From Caballeronia sp. dw_19 (lineage in GTDB: Bacteria; Pseudomonadota; Gammaproteobacteria; Burkholderiales; Burkholderiaceae), in the NCBI RefSeq assembly GCF_018449515.1, contig NZ_JAAVUQ010000003.1:1-64000 (forward strand): DNA of 64,000 nt. Direction: 5' to 3'. Both the position numbers and the translations under genes were made by a program. Of this stretch, positions 57,672 to 64,000 are shown one piece after another. The first letter of the stretch is position 1. Each line of letters opens with the position of its first letter. A model generated the notes under the pieces. The model did not search any database. It saw only the letters and a program-made list of their open reading frames with translations, and was not told the DNA's origin.

Positions 57672-58661
57672 TCACCTAATTCGATCGGTGGCCGAGATGG
57701 CGAAACCGCTGTCGCGGCCACTTGAGTTCACGTCTGCAGCGAAATACGCGCGGGCGTTGGTCACGTCGCGCGCGATGGCTGCCGTCAGGGTTTCGAGGTC
57801 CACGTATTTTTCCTCGTCGCGCAGCTTTTTCAGGAATTCGATACGTACGAGCTTGCCGTACGCGTCGCCATGCCAGTCGAGCACGAAGGTTTCAAGCAGC
57901 ACGCGGCCGGAGTCGTCCACGGTTGGGCGCAGTCCGAGGCTCGCCACGGCGGGCAGCGGGTCGGGTCCAAGCCCATGCACGCGCACGACGAAGATGCCTG
58001 CGAGCGCCGGCCGCTTGTGGGCGATCGGCATGTTGAGCGTGGGAAAGCCGAGATCGCGGCCGAGCTTTTGCCCGTGGACCACGTGGCCGCTGATCACGTA
58101 GGGGCGGCCGAGTGCGACGCGGGCGGCGTCTAGATCACCGGCTACCAGCGACGCCCGCACGCCCGAACTCGAAATGCGCGCGCCATTGAGGTCCGCGACT
58201 GTTGCCATTTGTTCGACTTCGAAGCCGTGTTTGCGTCCGGCCATTTGCAACGATTCGAAATCGCCGGCACGTTTGGCGCCGTAGCGGAAGTCGTCGCCGA
58301 TCATGACCCAGCGAGCGTGCAGGCCATTCACGATCACGTTTTCGACGAACGTATCGGGCGGCTGGCTGGCGAAGGTGTGATTGAAATGTTCGACCACGAC
58401 GCGATCCACGCCGTTTGTGCGCAGCGCTTCTAGTTTGTCGCGCAGCATGGCGATGCGGGGCGGTGCGCCGGCGGGATTGAAGAATTCGCGGGGATGCGGC
58501 TCGAAGGTCATGACGCAGACCGGCAGTCCGCGGGCGTCCGCGGCGGCGCGCACGTGGGCGAGCAGCGCCTGATGGCCTCGGTGGACACCGTCGAAATTGC
58601 CGATGGTCAGCGCACAGGGCGCGCGGCTTTCGGCATTGGGTAGGCCGCGAAAGACTCTCAC
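57672..58661 (-). CDS. ribF: Bifunctional riboflavin kinase / FAD synthetase
   Basis: A 329-residue enzyme that phosphorylates riboflavin to FMN and adenylates FMN to FAD. The N-terminal nucleotidyltransferase domain carries LTIGNFDGVHRGHQALLAHV with HxGH-type residues. The C-terminal kinase domain includes GRPYVISGHVVHGQKLGRDL and GFPTLNMPIA. The start is GTG at 58661 with little ribosome-site support. It is the first gene of the leftward run to dut. Its upstream side faces repeat copy D, which begins about 125 bp away. Confidence 0.95.
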   Translation of the reverse strand: MRVFRGLPNAESRAPCALTIGNFDGVHRGHQALLAHVRAAADARGLPVCVMTFEPHPREFFNPAGAPPRIAMLRDKLEALRTNGVDRVVVEHFNHTFASQPPDTFVENVIVNGLHARWVMIGDDFRYGAKRAGDFESLQMAGRKHGFEVEQMATVADLNGARISSSGVRASLVAGDLDAARVALGRPYVISGHVVHGQKLGRDLGFPTLNMPIAHKRPALAGIFVVRVHGLGPDPLPAVASLGLRPTVDDSGRVLLETFVLDWHGDAYGKLVRIEFLKKLRDEEKYVDLETLTAAIARDVTNARAYFAADVNSSGRDSGFAISATDRIR

Positions 58662-58784
58662 GATATCGGTTGGGTCGGCGGTTGGCGGTTAAATGGGCGG
58701 GGGCACTGCCCGTTGGGGCACTGCGCGTGCAGCGCGAAGCCGCAAAGCGTTCGATTATAAACGTTCAGGGGCGGTGGGGGTTTC
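58662..58784. other. Leader region of ribF up to repeat D
   Basis: These 123 bp between the ribF start and the outermost inverted bases of copy D should contain the ribF promoter unless it lies inside the element. GCACTGCC and GGCACTGCG occur close together. No gene is seen. Confidence 0.35.
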
Positions 58785-58896
58785 GTTCGCACTTGGTCGG
58801 GCGGGGTTTTGGGGCTGGAGCGCCCGGGGACGGTTTGGCGGTTGGTGGTCGGGGTGTTCGGTTCCGGGGTTAGCGGTCGGAGTCAATGCCGGGTTG

Positions 58897-59125
58897 CTGC
58901 TTTCGGCGTTTGCGGTCTGCGAGAGTCGGATTTTCTCTTTATCACTGTTAGCCACTGTGCGTGGCGGCACGTCATTTCTTTGTCCAAAGCGACAAAGAAA
59001 CGAAGCAAAGAAAGCGCTTTCAAACCACGCTACCCTAAGTGTCCACAGCGTGCAGTTTTGATTCATGGGTGCCCCAAAAGCACGGTGCTCGCCAGAGCGG
59101 AGGATGTGTGAACCCCTCCTTCTCG
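58897..59125 (+). repeat. Copy D left inverted arm (X side)
   Basis: Pairs with 59518-59744. It carries X-side marks TTTCAAACCACGCTACCC and ATTCATGGGTGCC. Confidence 0.85.
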
Positions 59126-59517
59126 CGAATCCTGACACGAACACGCTTCGCCCCGTACGCTCTCGGGCAAGCACCAGTTGCCAAGGAGCCAGTACGGCCT
59201 CACGCGTACTCGTAGACTCGCGCTTGCCAATGAACACGTCTCGCCACCCGTGCTCTCGGGCAAGCACGAATTGACCAGGAACCAGCACGGCCTAACGCGT
59301 ATTTGCTTCTACGGTTCTTCGTGGGTTAGCCGCTTGGTCAGTGCGGTTATTTTCGTAGGCTATGGCCTTACGCATCTTCGCGGCCCCATTTCTTGGCGGG
59401 TTGGCGGCGTGGTCCGTCATGCGCACAAAGTTGGAGGGAGGTCGTCCGCGGATAGCGCGGGGTGCCCCTTGGGCAGGTTCAATCACTGGTGGCGAAGCGT
59501 GTGGGTATCCGTGTTCG

Positions 59518-59744
59518 GAGAAGAAGGGGTTCAAACATCCTTCGCTCTGGCGAGCACCGTGCTTTTGGGGCACCTATGAATAGAAACTGCACGCTGTGGA
59601 CACTTAGGGTAGAGCGGTTAAAGCGCTTTCTTTGCTTCGTTTCTTTGTCGCTTTGGACAAAGAAATGACGTGCCGCCACGCACAGTGGCTAATAGTGATA
59701 AAGAGAAAATCCGACTCTCGCAGACCACTAACGCCGAAAGCACC
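59518..59744 (-). repeat. Copy D right inverted arm (Y side)
   Basis: Inverted copy of 58897-59125. It carries Y-side marks GCACCTATGAATAG and GAGCGGTTAAAGCGC, the latter also present in copy A at 14-28. Confidence 0.85.
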
Positions 59745-59868
59745 AACCCGGCATAGACTCCGACCACTACCCCCCAGAACCGACCACCCCGCCCCCAAAC
59801 CCCGACCAAGTGCGAACGACCATCCCCGAACGATCTGCCCGGCCCTCCTTGAATGATAAAATCCGCGG

Positions 59869-60519
59869 ATGAAAAAAATCGTCATCCTGATTTCCGGGCG
59901 GGGAACCAATATGGAAACCGTCGTGCGGGCTTGCGCGCGCGACGGCTGGCAGGCGTTGGTGGCCGCCGTCATATCGAATCGCCCAGACGCCGCCGGGCTT
60001 GCGTTCGCGGCGGAGAATGGCATTCCGGCAACTGTTGTGGATCACCGTGATTTCACCACGCGCGAAAACTTCGATCAGGCGCTTGCACGCGTAATCGACG
60101 GCTTCGAGCCAGATCTCGTCATGCTCGCAGGCTTCATGCGCGTACTGACCGACGCCTTCGTAGAACGCTACGCAGGGCGCATGATCAATATTCACCCGTC
60201 GCTGCTACCGTGCTTTCCAGGGCTCAAAACCCACCAGCAAGCACTCGATGCCGGCGTGCGCGTGCATGGCGCAAGCGTCCATTTTGTAACGCCGACGCTG
60301 GATCATGGCCCTATCGTCGCGCAGGCGGCGGTGCCGGTCATGGCTGGCGACGACGCCGCCACACTCGCTGCGCGGGTGCTGGCTGTCGAACACATTATTT
60401 ACCCACGCGCGGTGCGCTGGTTCGTCGAAGGGCGTCTTGCCATCGACGGCGAGCGTGTCGTGCTCACGCCACCAGAGCCGCAATGGCTCTTTGCCGACAT
60501 TGCCGGGGAGGGCGTATGA
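59869..60519 (+). CDS. purN: Phosphoribosylglycinamide formyltransferase
   Basis: A 216-residue enzyme of purine synthesis that transfers formyl from 10-formyl-THF to GAR. The phosphate loop is VILISGRGTNMETVVRA (about 5-21). NIHPSLLPCFPGLKTHQQAL holds the catalytic Asn and His region, and VTPTLDHGPIVAQAAVPV the catalytic Asp loop. The start ATG lies close after GATAAAAT (59851-59858), a possible -10 box giving a very short leader. Repeat D lies immediately upstream. It overlaps the next gene by four bases. Confidence 0.95.
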   Translation: MKKIVILISGRGTNMETVVRACARDGWQALVAAVISNRPDAAGLAFAAENGIPATVVDHRDFTTRENFDQALARVIDGFEPDLVMLAGFMRVLTDAFVERYAGRMINIHPSLLPCFPGLKTHQQALDAGVRVHGASVHFVTPTLDHGPIVAQAAVPVMAGDDAATLAARVLAVEHIIYPRAVRWFVEGRLAIDGERVVLTPPEPQWLFADIAGEGV

Positions 60520-61817
60520 GGCTTCATGGATTTTTGATAGGACAAACAGAGACGTTGCTGGCAGACGTTTTACGCTTCAGCGGCCCCGCCGACGCGGCTA
60601 CCAGCCGCTTTTTCCGCGCGCATCCGAAGCTCGGCCACAACGAACGCGGTGTGATCGCCGAAGCGGTGTTCGCCGTCCTGCGCCGCAAGATGGAATTTTC
60701 GCATCTCGCCGAAAGCGGCAGCGGCAACCTCGCGCGGCGTCTTGCCTTGCTGGGTTTGATGCAGACGGCGGGGTTATCGGCGGTAAAGCCTTTCATTTCC
60801 GCCGATGAATACCAGTGGCTCAACCAGGTGTCGAAGATCGATCCGGGCAGCTTGCCGGTGCGCGTGCGGACCAATTTGCCGCAGTGGATCTACGACGCCA
60901 TGACGAAGCGCTTCGATACCGAAGAGCTCGCCTTGCTCGCCGCCGCGCTGAACTACCCGGCACCGCTCGATTTGCGCGCAAACCCGATCAAGGCGACGCG
61001 TGAACTGGTCATCAAGACGCTGACCGAAGCCGGTATCGATGCAGGCGAAATGCCGTATGCCCCGTTTGGCGTGCGTGTGGACGGCAAGCCGGCGCTCACA
61101 CGCCTGCAACCGTTCCAGGATGGCTGGATCGAGGTGCAGGACGAAGGCAGCCAGCTTTTGTGCTCGCTGGTTGCGCCCCGGCGCGGCGAGATGATCGTCG
61201 ATTTCTGCGCGGGCGCGGGCGGCAAGACTCTGGCGCTCGGTGCAATGATGCGTTCCACAGGCCGTCTCTACGCCTTCGACGTGTCCGACCGCCGGCTTGC
61301 CAAACTCAAGCCACGCCTGGCTCGCAGCGGTTTGTCGAATGTGAATCCGGTCCTGATCGACAGCGAGCACGACGCCAAGATCAAGCGCCTGGCCGGCAAG
61401 ATCGACCGTGTTTTGGTCGACGCGCCGTGCTCCGGCCTCGGTACCCTGCGGCGTAATCCAGACCTGAAATGGCGCCAGTCGCCGGAATCGGTGGCGGAAT
61501 TGACGCCGAAGCAGTTGTCCATCCTGACCAGCGCGGCGCGGCTGGTAAAAGTGGGCGGCCGTCTCGTCTATGCAACATGCAGCATGCTGGAAGCGGAAAA
61601 CGAGGGCGTGGTCAACCAGTTCCTGGCAACGCATCCGGGCTTCAAGCTGGTTCCGGCACGCGAGGTGCTGGCTGAACAACGCATTGACCTCGACACGGGC
61701 GACTACCTGCAACTTTGGCCGCACAAGCACGGCACGGACGGCTTCTTCGCTGCCGTACTTGAACGGTTGCCAGTTGCCGCGAAGGAAGCTGTAGTTGAGG
61801 AAACCGCAGAGGAATAA
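60516..61817 (+). CDS. RsmB/NOP-family RNA cytosine-5 methyltransferase
   Basis: A 433-residue SAM-dependent enzyme, probably methylating a cytosine in rRNA. The SAM site is VDFCAGAGGKTLALGAMM (about 228-245). The catalytic cysteines are in VDAPCSGLGTLRRNPDLKW and YATCSMLEAENEGVV, the two-Cys arrangement of RNA m5C methyltransferases. It resembles RsmB but the N-terminal NusB-like part is short and divergent. The ATG at 60516 lies in the purN stop (ATGA) with GGGGAGG upstream, so the genes are coupled. Confidence 0.9.
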   Translation: MRLHGFLIGQTETLLADVLRFSGPADAATSRFFRAHPKLGHNERGVIAEAVFAVLRRKMEFSHLAESGSGNLARRLALLGLMQTAGLSAVKPFISADEYQWLNQVSKIDPGSLPVRVRTNLPQWIYDAMTKRFDTEELALLAAALNYPAPLDLRANPIKATRELVIKTLTEAGIDAGEMPYAPFGVRVDGKPALTRLQPFQDGWIEVQDEGSQLLCSLVAPRRGEMIVDFCAGAGGKTLALGAMMRSTGRLYAFDVSDRRLAKLKPRLARSGLSNVNPVLIDSEHDAKIKRLAGKIDRVLVDAPCSGLGTLRRNPDLKWRQSPESVAELTPKQLSILTSAARLVKVGGRLVYATCSMLEAENEGVVNQFLATHPGFKLVPAREVLAEQRIDLDTGDYLQLWPHKHGTDGFFAAVLERLPVAAKEAVVEETAEE

Positions 61818-61832
61818 GTAATATTTGCTCGG

Positions 61833-61869
61833 TTTGGCCGGCGGAATCGGGAAGCGATCCCCGGCCAAA
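61833..61869 (+). terminator. Candidate hairpin after the methyltransferase gene
   Basis: TTTGGCCGG (61833-61841) pairs with CCGGCCAAA (61861-61869) 15 bp past the stop. No T run follows, so it may be a weak or Rho-linked terminator. The rest of 61818-62098 has no gene. Confidence 0.5.
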
Positions 61870-62098
61870 GCTTTCAAAAGCGGGAAATTCGTGTTTACCG
61901 CACTAAACAGCAACGCGATTTAGCGGTCAAATTTCCTGTTGACCCTGCGCGAAATCAAAATTTTCCCTAATCGACACAAAGACTTGGAACGCATGACGTA
62001 AAATGCCGTCGAACCACGTGCATAATCCTTTCATGCACCCAACAGCCGTCGATTCGGTTTTCGTTCGGCTATTTTTTCCGCCTTTCAGGTAAATTGCC

Positions 62099-63295
62099 TT
62101 GCTGAATTCATCGCTTCAGTTTCTCGCCAACGGATTGCTCGACCTTTCGTGGTGGCAGATCTTGCTGTTCACGCTCGTGATGACGCACATCACGATCATC
62201 GGTGTGACCGTCTATTTGCATCGTTGCCAGGCGCACCGCGCGCTGGAATTGCATCCGGTCGTCAGCCACTTTTTCCGCTTCTGGCTTTGGGCCACCACCG
62301 GTATGCTGACCGGGCAATGGGCGGCAATCCATCGCAAGCATCACGCTAAATGCGAGACCGAAGAAGATCCGCATAGTCCACAAACGCGCGGCATCTGGAA
62401 AGTCTTGCTTGAAGGCGCTGAACTTTATCGTTCGGAAGCCAAGAACGAAGAAACCATGCGCAAATTTGGTCACGGCACGCCGAATGACTGGATGGAACGC
62501 AACGTCTACACGCGTTACCCTATTCTCGGCATCAGCATCATGATGGTCATCGACATTGCGCTGTTCGGCTTTGTCGGACTGACAGTCTGGGCCGTGCAGA
62601 TGATCTGGATTCCGTTCTGGGCAGCGGGCGTAGTCAACGGACTCGCGCATTGGTGGGGTTACCGGAACTTCAATTCGGCGGACGCCAGCACGAACATCTT
62701 CCCGCTCGGCATCCTGATCGGCGGTGAGGAACTGCACAACAATCACCACACGTATGCAACGTCGGCCAAGCTGTCGAACAAGTGGTACGAATTCGATATC
62801 GGCTGGATGTATATCCGCATCATGTCGGCGTTCAAGCTGGCCAAGGTCAAGAAGATCGCGCCTACGCCGCGTCTGTCGGCTTCCAAGCCGGTGCTCGATC
62901 ACGACACGCTGCAAGCAGTTCTGTCGAACCGCTATGAAGTGATGGCGCGTTATGGCAAGGCAATGAAGCGTGCGTATCGGCAGGAATTGTCGAAACTGAA
63001 AGAAGGCGGCTCCGCCGACAAGTACCAACTGATGCGCGGCGCGCGCAAGTGGGCGCACAAGGAAGAGGCGGGTCTGGACGAGCCGCAACGCCAGCAGTTG
63101 CCGGCGCTGTTCTCCGACAACCACAAGCTGCGCACGTACATTGAATTGCGTCAGGATCTGGCCGCCATGTGGGACCGCTCCAATGCGTCGCGCGAACAAC
63201 TGCTCGCGCAACTGCAGGACTGGTGTCACCGTGCCGAGCAAAGCGGTATCAAGGCGCTGCAGGACTTCGCGTCACGCCTGCGACGCTACGCCTGA
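62099..63295 (+). CDS. Acyl-lipid or acyl-CoA fatty acid desaturase (DesC/OLE1 type)
   Basis: A 398-residue integral membrane di-iron desaturase that introduces a double bond into fatty acyl chains, probably delta-9. The histidine boxes are LHRCQAHRA (about 40-48), HRKHHAKCE (about 78-86) and [10 protein letters not shown] near residue 216. Hydrophobic segments flank them. The C-terminal 150 residues are charged and helical, longer than in short DesC proteins. The start is TTG at 62099 after CAGGT. Such genes adjust membrane fluidity in cold. A terminator follows. Confidence 0.9.
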   Translation: MLNSSLQFLANGLLDLSWWQILLFTLVMTHITIIGVTVYLHRCQAHRALELHPVVSHFFRFWLWATTGMLTGQWAAIHRKHHAKCETEEDPHSPQTRGIWKVLLEGAELYRSEAKNEETMRKFGHGTPNDWMERNVYTRYPILGISIMMVIDIALFGFVGLTVWAVQMIWIPFWAAGVVNGLAHWWGYRNFNSADASTNIFPLGILIGGEELHNNHHTYATSAKLSNKWYEFDIGWMYIRIMSAFKLAKVKKIAPTPRLSASKPVLDHDTLQAVLSNRYEVMARYGKAMKRAYRQELSKLKEGGSADKYQLMRGARKWAHKEEAGLDEPQRQQLPALFSDNHKLRTYIELRQDLAAMWDRSNASREQLLAQLQDWCHRAEQSGIKALQDFASRLRRYA

Positions 63296-63353
63296 CGGCA
63301 GCAACCGCGCCGACCTTCGTCATCGATATCCGTTAAAATTTCATGACGTCACA

Positions 63354-63378
63354 AGACCCCGCTCTGGCGGGGTTTTGT
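63354..63378 (+). terminator. Intrinsic terminator of the desaturase gene
   Basis: CCCCGC (63357-63362) pairs with GCGGGG (63367-63372) around TCTG, then TTTTG. It lies about 60 bp past the desaturase stop. Confidence 0.75.
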
Positions 63379-63455
63379 CGTTTTGGGGCCTGGTTTTCAC
63401 GACGGGTTCACGATGGATTCACGGCGTATTCACGAGACACGGAGACGAGGAAGCG

Positions 63456-64000
63456 ATGGAGCAGGCGATTAAAAGCGTCGAGTACGACCGGCCGCAGGGA
63501 CTGACATGCGGCATCGGGCAGGCGTGGGCGAAAGTGCCGGACGCCCCGTCGCGCGAGGAAAAGCGCGAGTTGAAGGAGCGCATCCGCGCGTTGCTCGTGC
63601 GCGAGAAAGCGGTGTTGGTCGCGCATTATTATGTCGATGCCGAGTTGCAGGAACTCGCCGATGAAACCGGTGGCTGCGTAGCGGATTCGCTGGAAATGGC
63701 GCGTTTCGGGCGCGATCACGCGGCGCAGACGCTGATCGTTGCCGGCGTTCGTTTCATGGGCGAGACCGCGAAAATCCTCAGCCCCGAAAAGCGCGTGCTG
63801 ATGCCCGATCTCGACGCCACGTGTTCCCTCGACCTGGGTTGCCCCGCCGACGAATTCTCCGCTTTCTGCGATGCCCATCCCGATCGCACGGTCGTGGTGT
63901 ACGCAAACACCAGCGCTGCGGTGAAAGCACGGGCGGACTGGATGGTGACATCGTCGATCGGGTTGGAGATCGTTGCTGATCTGCATGCGCGCAGTGAAAA
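63456..64000 (+). CDS. nadA: Quinolinate synthase, N-terminal part (cut by window end)
   Basis: The first 181 residues or so of NadA, which condenses iminoaspartate with dihydroxyacetone phosphate to quinolinate for NAD synthesis. [31 protein letters not shown] sequence ([17 protein letters not shown]), [17 protein letters not shown] sequence ([20 protein letters not shown]) and [15 protein letters not shown] are conserved. The Cys residues include an iron-sulfur ligand. The ATG at 63456 is preceded by GAGGAAG. The frame runs off the window. Confidence 0.93.
   Translation, partial: MEQAIKSVEYDRPQGLTCGIGQAWAKVPDAPSREEKRELKERIRALLVREKAVLVAHYYVDAELQELADETGGCVADSLEMARFGRDHAAQTLIVAGVRFMGETAKILSPEKRVLMPDLDATCSLDLGCPADEFSAFCDAHPDRTVVVYANTSAAVKARADWMVTSSIGLEIVADLHARSE

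Larger units (their letters stand above)
58785..59817. mobile_element. Repeat element copy D (between divergent ribF and purN)
   Basis: A 1,033-bp non-coding element of the same family as B and C. The outermost 17 bp (GTTCGCACTTGGTCGGG at 58785-58801) is exactly inverted at 59801-59817. The main arms are at 58897-59125 and 59518-59744. The left interior is X type, with GCTCTCGGGCAAGCAC at 59159-59174 and again at 59252-59267. The right interior is inverted Y type, with GGATAGCGCGGGGTGCC at 59449-59465. It lies upstream of both neighbouring genes, unlike B and C, which lie between convergent genes. Confidence 0.78.

Overview
The window is a chromosomal segment of a Burkholderiaceae bacterium, most likely Paraburkholderia or Caballeronia. 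This is inferred from high GC content, the block ribF-ileS-lspA-coaBC-dut, the runs clpS-clpA and purN-rsmB-like-desaturase-nadA, and a second EF-G gene. No rRNA, tRNA, CRISPR array, prophage or transposase was seen. About 55 protein genes fill nearly all of the sequence.

Layout. 1-228: right end of a non-coding repeat element (copy A). 229-4800: leftward D-arabinitol operon (dalD, xylB, SorC-type regulator) with a strong candidate operator and a wrecked SDR dehydrogenase upstream. 4855-5682: degenerate EAL-domain protein. 5870-11422: homogentisate operon (MBL-fold protein, FAD monooxygenase, DUF2783 protein, hmgA, fahA). 11423-12430: repeat copy B. 12433-14296: MFS transporter and a small exported protein. 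14496-17254: ATP-dependent DNA ligase and its MBL exonuclease. 17512-19525: D-lactate dehydrogenase and a LysR regulator. 20107-24629: two tandem AspT-type antiporters and an aldo/keto reductase. 24633-25779: repeat copy C. 25781-31482: peptide-type ABC transporter. 31742-36745: cupin protein, second EF-G, DUF192 protein, a Lys/His-rich exported peptide and an RluE-type pseudouridine synthase. 37182-43327: isocitrate dehydrogenase, a membrane protein plus ImmA/IrrE-like peptidase, a cold-shock protein, and clpS-clpA. 43470-51423: amino-acid permease, then a DeoR-regulated sugar operon (RbsB/A/C-like transporter, PfkB kinase, GatZ/KbaZ protein without its usual aldolase partner). 51439-58661: leftward housekeeping block dut, flavin oxidoreductase, coaBC, lspA, ileS, ribF. 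58785-59817: repeat copy D. 59869 to end: purN, RNA methyltransferase, acyl desaturase and the start of nadA.

The most unusual content is the repeat family. Three complete copies and one end occur in 64 kb. Each is about 1.0-1.15 kb, non-coding, and bounded by inverted arms of about 225 bp that continue into G-rich (inward-reading) tails. The elements fill whole intergenic gaps, almost flush with neighbouring stop codons. The two halves differ consistently between copies, so each element has a direction: B and D point one way, C the other, and A probably matches B and D. No transposase is encoded. I do not know a published name for it.

Other notable signals are a perfect 34-bp palindrome upstream of icd, a near-perfect 13-bp inverted repeat upstream of dalD, a perfect 14-bp inverted repeat before the DeoR-type gene, a possible frameshift at the start of the ImmA-like gene, and a decayed SDR gene. 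All functional assignments rest on motif and family recognition by eye; no database search was run.
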